The notes below the pieces were generated by a model that saw only the letters and a list, made by a program, of their open reading frames with translations, had not been told where the DNA came from and searched no databases. The translations under genes and the position numbers were made by a program. Of a stretch of 64,000 bases of DNA, positions 35,285-46,129 are shown piece by piece. Location: assembly GCA_963823495.1 (NCBI GenBank), contig CAWGLV010000001.1, forward strand, positions 62,001 to 126,000. The letters are read 5' to 3'. Position 1 is the first letter of the stretch. Every line of letters begins with the position of its first letter. This DNA is from DATDAH01 sp963823495. Lineage in GTDB: Bacteria; Actinomycetota; Acidimicrobiia; Acidimicrobiales; DATDAH01.

Positions 35285-35968
35285 TCAGGCCGACACCAGC
35301 TTGGGGATGTCGGCCTTGTGGGCGGGGCCGTCCCAGATGACCTCACCGTCCCGAAGGGCGATGCAGCGGTCCACCCGGTCGGCGAAGTCGGGATCGTGGG
35401 TGGCCAGGACGAGGGCCGCACCCCCGGCGTGGCGCTCCTCCAGCAGGTCCAGGAGGGCGGCCTTGCCCGCCAGGTCCAGGCCCACGAAGGGCTCGTCGAC
35501 GATCAGCAGGTCGAAGGGCCGGGTCAGGCCGATGAGCAGCGCGGTCTTCTGGCGCAGGCCGCGGCTGAAGCGGGCGGGGAGGTCGTCGACGCGGTGGGCG
35601 ATCCCGAGGCGGGCGGCCGTCTCGGCTTCGGCCTCGCCGTAGCCCTCGGTGCCGTGCAGGCGGCCGATGTAGTCGATGTGCTCCCGCACGCTGAGATCGT
35701 CGTAGAGCACGGGCTCGTCGGGCAGGAACGAGGTCACGGCGCGGGCCTCGAGCGATCCGGCGGGCGCCCCGGCGACATCGACCACACCGTCGCTCGGGTC
35801 CAGCAGCCCGGCGACCATCCGCAGCAAGGTGCTCTTGCCCGAGCCGTTGTGGCCGACGAGCACGACGCGCTCGCCGGCCTCGACCTCGAGGTCGAGGGGG
35901 AGCAGGGCGTCGACGTCCCCGTAGCGCTTGGCCAGTTCGGAGGTCGACAGGACGGGCTTGGCGGTCAT
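35285..35968 (-). CDS. ABC transporter ATP-binding protein
   Basis: A 227-residue single ATPase domain. Walker A is GHNGSGKSTLL (about 37-47), the signature is the divergent FSRGLRQKTAL, Walker B is LLIVDEPFVGLD, and LATHDPDFADRV contains the H-loop. The ATG overlaps the upstream permease stop by four bases (ATGA), so it serves that membrane protein. CcmA/ABC-2-type exporters have this layout; cargo unknown. It is 96 bp upstream of the carbamoyltransferase on the same strand, so a link to glycan export is possible but unproven. Confidence 0.9.
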   Translation of the reverse strand: MTAKPVLSTSELAKRYGDVDALLPLDLEVEAGERVVLVGHNGSGKSTLLRMVAGLLDPSDGVVDVAGAPAGSLEARAVTSFLPDEPVLYDDLSVREHIDYIGRLHGTEGYGEAEAETAARLGIAHRVDDLPARFSRGLRQKTALLIGLTRPFDLLIVDEPFVGLDLAGKAALLDLLEERHAGGAALVLATHDPDFADRVDRCIALRDGEVIWDGPAHKADIPKLVSA

Positions 35969-37686
35969 CGTTTCCTCGGCAAGGTCGTGGTCACCTTCGT
36001 GGGGGCGGGCTTGCGGGCCGCCCCGGCCCGGCTGGAGGCGGAGCTCACGGTCGCGACGGGGGAGGCACCGCTGTCGGAGCTCATGCCGGCCTCGTCCTGG
36101 AGGGTCCGGAACCAGGCCTTGATCAGCTCCCGCTGGTGGATCCAGCCTGCGGCCAGGCCGGACACCACCAGGGCCGCGACCGCTGCGGTCGCCGCCCACG
36201 CGAACGGGTCGCCACCGTGGTCCAGCGCGGAACGGGCGAGGGCCACCGGCAGGACCCCGATGATCGCCACGACGGGCGGGCCGCCGACCCGGATCGCGGT
36301 GCGCATGCCGGCCACCTCGGGCGGGATGAGATCCCACGCGGCGGAGGGCTCCTGGATGCCCTGGAGGACGCTGAGCGCGCCGCCTGTCGCCGCGCCGAGG
36401 GCGGCCGGGGCCACCGCGATCGCGGCCAGACCGACCGCACCGAGGCTGGGCTCCATGGCCACCGCCACCGCGGCGCCGACGAACGCGACGAGGGTCATCA
36501 CCAGGGCGCCGACGCCCAGGTGCCGCACGAGGAGGTCACCGACGGGCCGGGGCAGTCCCTCGCTGCGGCCGGGATGGTCCGCCTCCTGGGCCATCGACTC
36601 GACCGCGTCCAGCGACGCGACGTACAGGGCCCCGCCGGCCACCAACAGGAGTGGGATCGTGCCGTTGGCCACGCCCCGCAGGCACACCCCGGCGACGACG
36701 CCGAGCCCGAGCAGGCGGACCACCCTCGCCGTCGGCCAGCGCAGGACGCCGCGGACCCCTCGGTGCCAGACGGGCAGGCGACCCGCAGACCGCTCCTTCA
36801 CCCATGGGCGGGTGCGGGGTAGCTCCATGGCGAGCTGACGGCGCAACACCATCACCGTCCGCAGGTCCTGCAGGGTGGCGGCGAAGCGGAGCTGGCCGAC
36901 CAACCGAGTGCGGCGCTCCGCGAACTCGAGAGAGAGGCCCCCCAGCCCGGCGATGCCGGCCACGACGGCGATGACCGCGACCGCCGCGGGGATCAGGGCC
37001 AGCGGCTCGAGCTCGAGAGGCCAGAGCGGGATCGTGCCGACCAGCCCGGTCGGTGAGTAGTGGACCACGTCGAACACGTCGGCCACCGCCCAGGCCAGCA
37101 GGACCACCCCGAGGAGGTTGGCGGCCAGGATCGGGAGACGCCGACCCGCGGCCAGGAGGGCCGCCCCCTGTCCGAGCCCCAGGGTCACCAGGGCGAAGAG
37201 GACACCGCACAGGACCCAGAGCAGCGGCTCGTCACCGAGGCGACGGACCGCGAGCTGGCCGCCGATCGCCCCGACCACGGTGGCCACGAACGCGGCGAAG
37301 CGGAGCTGGCGCAACGCCGGGCTGCGGAGGGCCTGTGCCCGGTCGACGGGGGCGAGCAGGACGTGACGGGCGTCGGCCGGCTCGACGGCCAGCGGCCCCC
37401 CGCGGGCGCCGGAGCGCAAGCCGACGAGGATGGCCGCGGCCACCACGACCCCCAGCACGTCAGGGCCGTCGCGCAGGACCAGAGAGGTCCGGTAGGGCCC
37501 GAGCCGGTCACCGCCGATCCACGCTGAGAGGACCAGCACCGCGATCAGCGAGAGGACGGCGGTCAGGTACACCTGGTACAAGGCGTCGATCCAGTGGATG
37601 TCGGCCACCCGTTTGCGCCGGCGGGCGGACCGGAGGTCGGCCAGCGCCGCTCGGGGATCGGCAGGGCCGACGGGGCGCTCGGACAC
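35965..37686 (-). CDS. Large ABC-2-like permease protein
   Basis: A 573-residue membrane protein with about 12 hydrophobic segments. The first starts near residue 37 (YQVYLTAVLSLIAVLVLSAW), and further spans occur through residue 520. A cytoplasmic linker with basic patches lies near 290-320, and there is a Ser/Ala/Lys-rich C-terminal tail. It has no ATPase motif and overlaps a dedicated ATPase gene, so it is the membrane half of that transporter. It resembles poorly characterised actinobacterial permeases; the substrate is not deducible. GTG 37686 has TAGCCT 8 nt ahead and no ribosome-binding site. Confidence 0.8.
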   Translation of the reverse strand: MSERPVGPADPRAALADLRSARRRKRVADIHWIDALYQVYLTAVLSLIAVLVLSAWIGGDRLGPYRTSLVLRDGPDVLGVVVAAAILVGLRSGARGGPLAVEPADARHVLLAPVDRAQALRSPALRQLRFAAFVATVVGAIGGQLAVRRLGDEPLLWVLCGVLFALVTLGLGQGAALLAAGRRLPILAANLLGVVLLAWAVADVFDVVHYSPTGLVGTIPLWPLELEPLALIPAAVAVIAVVAGIAGLGGLSLEFAERRTRLVGQLRFAATLQDLRTVMVLRRQLAMELPRTRPWVKERSAGRLPVWHRGVRGVLRWPTARVVRLLGLGVVAGVCLRGVANGTIPLLLVAGGALYVASLDAVESMAQEADHPGRSEGLPRPVGDLLVRHLGVGALVMTLVAFVGAAVAVAMEPSLGAVGLAAIAVAPAALGAATGGALSVLQGIQEPSAAWDLIPPEVAGMRTAIRVGGPPVVAIIGVLPVALARSALDHGGDPFAWAATAAVAALVVSGLAAGWIHQRELIKAWFRTLQDEAGMSSDSGASPVATVSSASSRAGAARKPAPTKVTTTLPRKR

Positions 37687-37694
37687 GAGGCGTC

Positions 37695-37700
37695 AGGCTA
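37695..37700 (-). promoter_or_regulatory. Leaderless -10 box (TAGCCT) of the ABC permease operon
   Basis: TAGCCT on the minus strand ends 8 nt before GTG 37686, without a ribosome-binding site. Confidence 0.5.
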
Positions 37701-37858
37701 CGACCGCGGGTGCCCCATGGGGTGGTCGGGGGTGGCGACCGACCCGTGGTCCGCGAACGAGGTGGCGGCGACGTGGCGCCGGGACGAGGACCACCGCGGT
37801 CGAGAGCACGTCGACAGCCGCCCCGAGAGGATCGTCACGGATTTGTAACACAACGTCG

Positions 37859-37887
37859 TTGGAAGCTCTGAGACTACTTGATATTTT
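37859..37887 (+). promoter_or_regulatory. Promoter of the DUF222-HNH gene in an AT-rich island
   Basis: TTGGAA (37859-37864), a 17-bp spacer and TATTTT (37882-37887), then 7 nt to an ATG at 37895, fit a sigma-70-type leaderless promoter. The surrounding 60 bp are conspicuously AT-rich for this genome. Confidence 0.5.
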
Positions 37888-37894
37888 AGTACAC

Positions 37895-39282
37895 ATGTTC
37901 GATTCCTTGTCGGCCGAGCTGGTGGTCGGTGACCCGCGCCGCTCGGCCGAGGCCGGGAAGTAGCGCGGCGACGATGGCCCGACCCGCCCAGGCCTTCGAC
38001 GTCGCCGGACGTGACCCCGAGGGGATGACCCTCGACCAGCTCCGTGCCGGGCTCCGGGCGGCGGTGAAGGTCAGGTCCTGGTCCGATGGGCGAGAAGCCC
38101 GGTTCCTCCGGGAGATCCAGTCGCGTGAGACCGATCCCACGGATCCGGCGAAGGACGAGGCGGACCGGTTGCGGCGGGAACAGAACATGAGCCGGGGGGA
38201 GGCCAACAAAGCGGGCCAGGACCGCCGAGCAGTTGGGGCACCTGCCCGAGACCCAGGACGCCCTGGAGAACGGCGACATCACCGGCGACCACGCTTCGGC
38301 GCTGGCCGATGCGCGGGCCAAGGCCGACGAGCAGGCCAAGGACGCCCTCGCCCGGGCCGAGCACGAGCTGTTGGGCAACGCGCAGGACGAGTCGCCGCCG
38401 GAGTTCCGCAAGCGCCTCGAGCGGTTCATCGCCGAGAACAGTGGCGACGACGGCCTGGACGACCACGACCACCAGAGGGCCCGCAACGGCCTTCGCTTCT
38501 GGAACGACCGCGAGGGCATGAAGCGCATGACCGGGATCCTCGACCCCGACCTGGGTGCGGCGATCGAACACGAGGTCCGCCGCAAGTCCGAAGAAGCATG
38601 GCGGGCCGAACGGGCCGGCCGCGACGAGGTCCCCGCCCCGCAGTCGGTCATCACCCACGAACGGCGGATGGCCGAAGCCCTCGGGGAGATCTGCCGCCGC
38701 TCGGCCGGCGCCGACGTGCGGGATGGCAAGCGGGTCCCGCCCCGGGCCGGGGTCACCATGACCTACGAGAACCTCATCGGCACCGACCATACGCCCGCCG
38801 AACGCCCCGACGGGTCCCCGATGCCCGCGGCGATGGCCCGCAAGATGGCCTGCCAGGCCGGACTCGTGCCCATCGTCCTCAGCGGCAAGTCCGTGCCGCT
38901 CGACTGGGGCCGGGCCCGCCGCTTCGCCTCCCCCCAACAGAACGACGCCCTCCGCCTCCAGTACGAGACCTGCACCCTCTTCGGGTGCACCGCGAGCGTC
39001 GAGTGGTGCGACGCCCACCACATCGCGCCCTTCGAACCCGACGGGCCCACCGACCTCGACAACCTCACCCCGGCCTGTGACCACTGCCACGACCTGGTCC
39101 ACCGCCCCGGCTGGGGCGTCATGAAGGACCGCAACGGCGTCGTGACCTCCTGGGCCCCCGACGGCCAGACCTGGGTCCACCACCCACGGGACCGCCGACG
39201 CCGACGCCGACGCCGACGACACCGACCAGCCCAGCCGCAACCCGCGGCCACCCCCGAGTACGAGCAATCCGTTCTCGTCTGA
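37895..39282 (+). pseudogene. DUF222/HNH endonuclease (13E12 repeat family), frameshifted
   Basis: The C-terminal frame encodes a DUF222 helical region (EQLGHLPETQDALENGDITG) and an HNH domain with WCDAHHIAPFEPDGPTDLDN and TPACDHCHDLVH. The matching N-terminal segment lies in another frame from ATG 37974 (LDQLRAGLRAAVKVRS to MSRGEANKA). Removing one G from the run at 38213-38215 joins them as GEANKAARTAEQLGHL. A further upstream fragment, MFDSLSAELVV at 37895, is typical of the family start but soon stops. It ends in an Arg run encoded by a GACGCC repeat. Family members are mobile-like repeats in actinobacteria. A decayed copy or sequencing error is possible. Confidence 0.75.
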
Positions 39283-39422
39283 CCGAGGCCGCCCCCGTGA
39301 ACCCGGAAACACGACGATGCGGTGCGATCGACACGATCATCGGGGAGGCGAAGAACGGCGCGGTAGAGGGGTCCGGGCCCGGGGCCGGGACCTTCGACCC
39401 TGTGCGGTGCGCGCAAAGGGCG

Positions 39423-39428
39423 TAGCGT
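39423..39428 (+). promoter_or_regulatory. -10 box (TAGCGT) of the secreted PPC-like gene
   Basis: TAGCGT lies about 40 nt upstream of ATG 39470, leaving a leader of about 34 nt that carries the GGAGG ribosome-binding site. This is a leadered promoter, unlike the leaderless ones elsewhere in the window. Confidence 0.35.
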
Positions 39429-39469
39429 CCGTCCGGCAGACCCAGAGAAGACAACGGTGGAGGCAGGTC

Positions 39470-40012
39470 ATGAAGAGACAACGACGACAGGCGGTTGCCA
39501 TCTTGCTGGCGGCGGTCCTGGCTCTGACCGCGACGCCCGCCTCGGCCGCCAAGCCCGATCCGGGCGGCCCGGCAGCACCGACCGGCACGGAGATCACCCG
39601 CCCCCGCAACGACAACTTCGGCCGGGCGATCGTGCTGCCCGCCCCGGGTCACTACAACGGGCGCAACACCGGGGCCACCCTCCAGGCCGGCGAGCCCCGG
39701 GCCATCCGCGTCAACCCGGGCGGCAACTCCGTCTGGTGGGTGTGGCGGGCGAGGTCCACTCGAAACATGGTCATCACCACCGGTGGCAGCAACTTCGACA
39801 CGATCCTGTCGGTGTACCGCGGCCGGACGCTGCGGTCGCTCCGGCGCATCGTCGCCAACGACGACTTCGGCAACGGCCTGCAGAGCCGGGTGGCCTTCAG
39901 GGTCTACGCCGGCAATCTGTACCGCATCCAGGTGTCCGGCTACCGGTACCAGAACCAGACCGGTCGCACGGCCAGCTCCGGGCGCATCACGCTCCGCGTC
40001 ATCAAGTCCTGA
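39470..40012 (+). CDS. Secreted protein with pre-peptidase C-terminal (PPC)-like beta domain
   Basis: A 180-residue exported protein. The signal peptide covers about residues 1-27 (RRQAVAILLAAVLALTATPA, cleaved after ASA). The mature part is one beta-sandwich-like domain: DNFGRAIVLPAPGHYNGRNT, GGNSVWWVWRA, GSNFDTILSVYRG, RIVANDDFGNGLQSRVAF and YRIQVSGY, matching the pattern of PPC domains that accompany secreted peptidases. No catalytic domain is attached, so it may bind substrate or calcium. ATG 39470 has a GGAGG box 6 nt before it. It stands alone on the plus strand. Confidence 0.75.
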   Translation: MKRQRRQAVAILLAAVLALTATPASAAKPDPGGPAAPTGTEITRPRNDNFGRAIVLPAPGHYNGRNTGATLQAGEPRAIRVNPGGNSVWWVWRARSTRNMVITTGGSNFDTILSVYRGRTLRSLRRIVANDDFGNGLQSRVAFRVYAGNLYRIQVSGYRYQNQTGRTASSGRITLRVIKS

Positions 40013-40031
40013 CGAGGACCGGCCGGGTCGT

Positions 40032-40706
40032 TCAGGGGAGCTCGGCCCGGTCGAGGGTGTCGAGAAGGGGGCCGTAGAGGCCGACGCGGAGGACCGCGGT
40101 GGCCTGGCCCCCGGCCTGGGCCGCGGCCGCCTCGACGGCGCGGGCCAGGACCTGGTCCTCGGCGACGGCCTCGTCCACGATGCCGGCGCCGACGGCTTCC
40201 TCGCCGCCCCAGCGGCGGCCGGTGACCACCGCAGCGTGGGCGGTGGCGATCGGGAGCTTGGCCGCGATGAGCTGGGTCATGCCCGGGGCCAACGGGACCC
40301 CCATGTCGGCCTCGGGCAGGCACCAGTAGCCCCGATCGGCGCGCATCACCCGGGCGTCGTGGGCCATGGCCAGCATCGCCCCGGCGGCGAAGGCGTGGCC
40401 GTTGATCGCCGCCACCGAGTAGACCGGCAGCCGGAGGAACCGGGCGAAGAGGGCCAAGGCGTCCGGGATGACCTCGCGGAGCGTGCCCTCCTCGATCAGG
40501 CGCTCCAGGGCGAAGCCGTTGGAGTAGAACCTCCCGTTCCCGGTGGTGACCAGGGCGGCCGGGCCGTCGAAGGCCTCGACCGCGTCGAGGGCGGCGTGCC
40601 ACTCGGCCACGGAGTCGGCGTGGAAGCGGTTGTCGTCGTCCACCATCCGGAGGACGAAGACCGTCGCCTCCCCCACCCGCTCACGGTCCAGTTCGACGTA
40701 GGTCAC
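40032..40706 (-). CDS. Enoyl-CoA delta isomerase-like protein (crotonase superfamily)
   Basis: A 224-residue crotonase-fold protein likely to shift cis/trans-3-enoyl-CoA to trans-2-enoyl-CoA in beta-oxidation. The oxyanion-hole segment GRFYSNGFALE and the second one GHAFAAGAMLAMAHDARVMR are visible. RGYWCLPEADMGVPL supplies the single catalytic Glu, whereas the Glu144-type residue of hydratases is replaced in AAGAML. The pattern RADRGYWCLPEADMG is closest by eye to plant-type delta3-delta2-enoyl-CoA isomerases. GTG 40706 has TACGGT 8 nt upstream. It lies 28 bp downstream of nuoN of operon 2. Confidence 0.82.
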   Translation of the reverse strand: MTYVELDRERVGEATVFVLRMVDDDNRFHADSVAEWHAALDAVEAFDGPAALVTTGNGRFYSNGFALERLIEEGTLREVIPDALALFARFLRLPVYSVAAINGHAFAAGAMLAMAHDARVMRADRGYWCLPEADMGVPLAPGMTQLIAAKLPIATAHAAVVTGRRWGGEEAVGAGIVDEAVAEDQVLARAVEAAAAQAGGQATAVLRVGLYGPLLDTLDRAELP

Positions 40707-40714
40707 AGACCGGC

Positions 40715-40720
40715 ACCGTA
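40715..40720 (-). promoter_or_regulatory. Leaderless -10 box (TACGGT) of the enoyl-CoA isomerase gene
   Basis: TACGGT on the minus strand ends 8 nt before GTG 40706, inside the short gap after nuoN, so the gene may have its own promoter. Confidence 0.45.
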
Positions 40721-40734
40721 GGTCCGTGGCGGCG

Positions 40735-42257
40735 TCAGCCGGGAACGGCCACCAGGACCGGGACCGCCTTCTCGGCGACGTCGAGCAGGATCCAGGGCAG
40801 GATCCCGACGAGCAGGGTGAGGAACACCGCCAGGCCGATGCCGAGGCCGGCGCTCCAGGGAACGGCCTCGGGGACCGGGACCTCGCCGGCCTCGACCTCG
40901 TCGCTCATGTACATGGCCACGACCACCCGCAGGTAGACGAAGGCGGTGACGACCGCGGTGAGCATGGCGATGACCGCCAGCCAGTAGGAGTTGGCGTCGA
41001 CCGAGGCCAGCACCGCCTCGAACTTGGCGAAGAACCCCGCGGTCAGGGGCACTCCGGCCTGGGCCAGGAGCAACACGGTGAAGGCCAGGGCCAGCAGGGG
41101 GCGGACGCGGGACAGGCCGCGGTAGTCGTCGAGGGTCGTCCGCGTGTCCCGGGACCCGGCCACGACCGTGATGATCCCGAAGGTCCCGGCCACGATGACG
41201 GCGTAGGCGGCGACGTAGAAGAGGACGGCGGTGGTGCCGTCGGCCGAGGCCGCCTGGACCCCGAGCAGGATGAAGCCGGCGTGGTTGACCGACGAGTAGG
41301 CCATCATCCGCTTCACATCGGTCTGCACCGCAGCCAGCACGGCGCCGACGACGAGGCTGAGGACGGCGAGGGTGTAGACCAGCGGCTGCCAGTCCACGGC
41401 CCACTGGTCGAAGGTGGTGACGAAGATCCGCAGCAGGGAGGCGAAGGCGGCCGCCTTGACCGCGCCCGCCATGTAGGAGACCGCCGGTGACGGAGAGCCC
41501 TGGTAGACGTCCGGGCTCCACTGGTGGAACGGCACCGCGGCGACCTTGAACCCGAGGCCGACCAGCAGCAGGACCAGGCCGAGCAGGAGCGTGCCGTCGT
41601 CGAGGAGGGTGTTGTCGGCCAGGAACGCACCCGCCTTGGAGAGGTTGGTCGTGCCGGTGGCGCCGTAGACGAAGGCGATGCCGTAGAGGAAGATCGCCGA
41701 GGAGAAGGCGCCGAGCACGAAGTACTTCATGCCCGCCTCCTGGGACTCGGCGCGGTGGCGCTGCATGGCGGCCAACACGTAGGCGGCGATGGAGAGGACC
41801 TCGAGGCCCAGGAAGACCACGATCAGGTCGTTGGCGATGGCCATGGTGACCCCGCCGGCGGCCGACAGCAGCATGAGCACGAAGTACTCGGGGCCGTCCA
41901 GCTCCTCCCGGCGCACGTAGTGGTCGCTCACCAGCGCGGCCAGGATCACCGCACTGCAGATGACGACGGTCAGGAACACGCCGAAGCCGTCGACGGCCAC
42001 GGCCCCGGCCGCGGTCGTGGACGCGCCCTCGTCGCCGACGCGCTGCCACAGGTAGACCGCGGCGGCGATGGCCGAGCCCGCGGTGAGGATGGTGAAGGCG
42101 GCGTCGAAGCCCTTGAAGAGGCGGTCCTTGAGCAGGGAGGACAGCAGGATCAACAGCACCGCTCCCACGGTGAGGACCACCAGGGGCAGGAGGGCGGACC
42201 ACGCGATGTCGGGCGTGTCCACCGGCTCGGGGGCGTCCAGCTGGGCGAGGAGGGTGA

Positions 42258-42261
<4 letters not shown>
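40735..42261 (-). CDS. nuoN: NADH-quinone oxidoreductase subunit N (operon 2)
   Basis: An antiporter-like complex I membrane subunit, 508 residues, last gene of the 14-gene operon. It has VVFLGLEVLSIAAYVLAAMQ, FKVAAVPFHQWSPDVYQGSP and MAYSSVNHAGFILLG. It is clearly diverged from NuoN of operon 1, so the operons are not a recent duplication. The ATG overlaps the nuoM stop by four bases. Confidence 0.96.
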
Positions 42262-43857
<1,596 letters not shown>

Positions 43858-43909
43858 CGTTGTCCCCTCTTGGCGACACGGTCGCCGGGCCGGGGTGCCC
43901 TCGCTCCGC

Positions 43910-45820
43910 TCACAGGGCGAGCCTCGTGACGACGTAGACCAGCAGGGCGACGGTGCCGAGGGCGATCACCAGCCCGTAGTTGCGCACGTAACCGGTCTGC
44001 ACGACACGCAGGCGGGAGCCGAGGCCCTTCACCAGCGAGCCCGTCTCGTTCACCGCGCCGTCGATGACCACCCGGTCGAAGGCCGCCGTCGCCTCGAAGG
44101 CGGCCCCACCGGGACCGTCGACGGCCTTGGCGACGGTCTCGTCGATGTACCACCCGTGGGCCAGGACCTCCGGCTCGACGACGGGCAGGCGCTTGCGCAG
44201 GTACACCATCACGGCGACGGCGATGCCGGCCAGTGAGCCCACGATGGCGACGAGCGCCAGCAGCACCTGCTCGGTGCCGGACAGGCTGAGGTGGGCCTCG
44301 GCGCCGTGGACCACGGGCTCGATCCAGTGCTCGAAGGCCTTGGTGTCATCGGAGAACGGCGTGTTCATCAGGCCGCCGATGGCCGCGAGGCCCGCCAGGA
44401 CCACCAGCGGCACGGTCATGGTCCAGGGCGACTCGTGGGGGTGGACCTCGCGGGCCCCGGCCTCCTCGTCGGAGTCCTCCGGGCGCCGCTCGTTCCACCG
44501 GGCCTCGCCGAAGAAGACGAGGAAGACCTGACGGCTCATGTAGTAGGCGGTGAGCACGGCCGTGACCAGGCCCACCGCCCACAGGGCCGGGCTGTTGTCG
44601 AAGGCGTAGGCCAGGATCTCGTCCTTGGACCAGAAGCCGGCGAACGGCGGGACGCCGGCGATGGCCAGCCAGCCGATGATGAAGGTGACCCCGGTGATCG
44701 GCATCACCTTGCGCAGGGCCCCCATCCACCGCATGTCCTGCTCGCCGTCCATGCCGTGGATCACCGAGCCCGAGCCCAGGAACAGCAGCGCCTTGAAGAA
44801 GGCATGGGTGACGACGTGGAAGAGGGCGGCCACATACGCCCCGGAGCCGATGGCCAGGAACGTGTAGCCCAACTGGCTGATCGTCGAGTAGGCCAGCACC
44901 TTCTTGATGTCGTTCTGGGCCACCGCGATGGTTGCGGCCACCAGCGCGGTGCCGACCCCGACCCAGGCGATCATGTCCGGCACCCAGTCACTCGACGCCG
45001 CCAGGACCGGGTTCACCCGGATCATGAGGAAGACCCCGGCGGTGACCATGGTCGCGGCGTGGATGAGGGCCGAGACCGGGGTGGGGCCGGCCATGGCGTC
45101 GGGCAGCCAGACGAAGAGCGGGATCTGGGCCGACTTGCCGACGGCGCCGACGAAGAGGAGGACGGCGATGGCCGTGGCCGTCGTGGTGGCCATCGTGGAC
45201 GCGTTGGCGTTCAGGTCCGTGTAGCTGAGCGAGCCCACCGTGGCGAAGACGAAGAACATGGCGACGAGGAAGCCCCAGTCACCGATGCGGTTCGTGACGA
45301 AGGCCTTCTTGCCCGCCACCGCGTTCGGCATGTCGGTGAACCAGAACGAGATGAGCTGGTAGGAGCAGAGGCCCACGCCCTCCCACCCGAGGAAGGTGAG
45401 CAGGAGGCTGTCGCCGAAGACCAGCATCAACATGAAGAAGACGAAGAGGTTGAGCAGGGCGAAGTAGCGGGCGAAGTCCCGGTCGCCGTGCATGTAGCCG
45501 ATCGAGTAGAGGTGGATCAGGGTGGCCACGCCGGTGATGAACAGGGCCATCGTCACCGACAGCGGGTCCACCAGGAAGCCGACGTCCACGGTGAGCCCAC
45601 CGACCGGGAGCCACTCGAAGAGGACCTGGCTGAAGACCCGCTCCTCGCCGGGGAGGTCCACCAACCCGACGAACACGGCGACGGTGGCCGCGAAGCTGCC
45701 CCCCAGGAGGGCCGTGGCCAGCCACCCGGCCGCGGGCTCGCCGAAGCGCCGACCGGCCAGGGTGAGGACCAGGAAGCCCGCCAGGGGCAGGGCCGGGATC
45801 AACCAGACGAGTTCGAGCAT
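43910..45820 (-). CDS. nuoL: NADH-quinone oxidoreductase subunit L (operon 2)
   Basis: The distal antiporter-like subunit, 636 residues. It has LGWEGVGLCSYQLISFWFTD, IPLFVWLPDAMAGPTPVSAL and AYSTISQLGYTFLAIGSG, and the lateral-helix region near residues 540-600. It is shorter than operon 1 NuoL and lacks the Gly/His-rich loop. Its TGA begins the same GC-rich repeat that follows nuoI of operon 1. Confidence 0.97.
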   Translation of the reverse strand: MLELVWLIPALPLAGFLVLTLAGRRFGEPAAGWLATALLGGSFAATVAVFVGLVDLPGEERVFSQVLFEWLPVGGLTVDVGFLVDPLSVTMALFITGVATLIHLYSIGYMHGDRDFARYFALLNLFVFFMLMLVFGDSLLLTFLGWEGVGLCSYQLISFWFTDMPNAVAGKKAFVTNRIGDWGFLVAMFFVFATVGSLSYTDLNANASTMATTTATAIAVLLFVGAVGKSAQIPLFVWLPDAMAGPTPVSALIHAATMVTAGVFLMIRVNPVLAASSDWVPDMIAWVGVGTALVAATIAVAQNDIKKVLAYSTISQLGYTFLAIGSGAYVAALFHVVTHAFFKALLFLGSGSVIHGMDGEQDMRWMGALRKVMPITGVTFIIGWLAIAGVPPFAGFWSKDEILAYAFDNSPALWAVGLVTAVLTAYYMSRQVFLVFFGEARWNERRPEDSDEEAGAREVHPHESPWTMTVPLVVLAGLAAIGGLMNTPFSDDTKAFEHWIEPVVHGAEAHLSLSGTEQVLLALVAIVGSLAGIAVAVMVYLRKRLPVVEPEVLAHGWYIDETVAKAVDGPGGAAFEATAAFDRVVIDGAVNETGSLVKGLGSRLRVVQTGYVRNYGLVIALGTVALLVYVVTRLAL

Positions 45821-45823
45821 CCC

Positions 45824-46129
45824 TCAGCCCCTCAGCACCGAGATGTCGTCGGCCGTGGCACCGGGACGACGGCGCAGGACGGCCACGATGAGCGCCAGGC
45901 CGATCACGACCTCGGCGGCCGCCACGACCAGGACGAAGAAGACCGACACCTGGCCGCCCAGGTCCCCCAGCCGCCGACCGAAGGCCACGAAGGTCAGGTT
46001 GACGGCGTTGAGCATGAGCTCGACACACATGAACATCACCAGCGGGTTGCGGCGGATGAGCAGGCCGGTCCCGCCGATCGAGAAGAGCATGGCCCCGAGC
46101 ACGAGGTACCAGGTGGTGGTGACCTCCAT
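45824..46129 (-). CDS. nuoK: NADH-quinone oxidoreductase subunit K (operon 2)
   Basis: A three-helix subunit, 101 residues, with the conserved glutamates in MFMCVELMLNAVNLTFVAFG and VVAAAEVVIGLALIVAV. The ATG overlaps the nuoJ stop by one base (TGATG). Confidence 0.96.
   Translation of the reverse strand: MEVTTTWYLVLGAMLFSIGGTGLLIRRNPLVMFMCVELMLNAVNLTFVAFGRRLGDLGGQVSVFFVLVVAAAEVVIGLALIVAVLRRRPGATADDISVLRG

Noticed and set aside
39194..39222. GACGCC hexamer repeat as a CRISPR or VNTR array
   Set aside because: Only about four short units with no spacers, inside the end of the DUF222-HNH reading frame.
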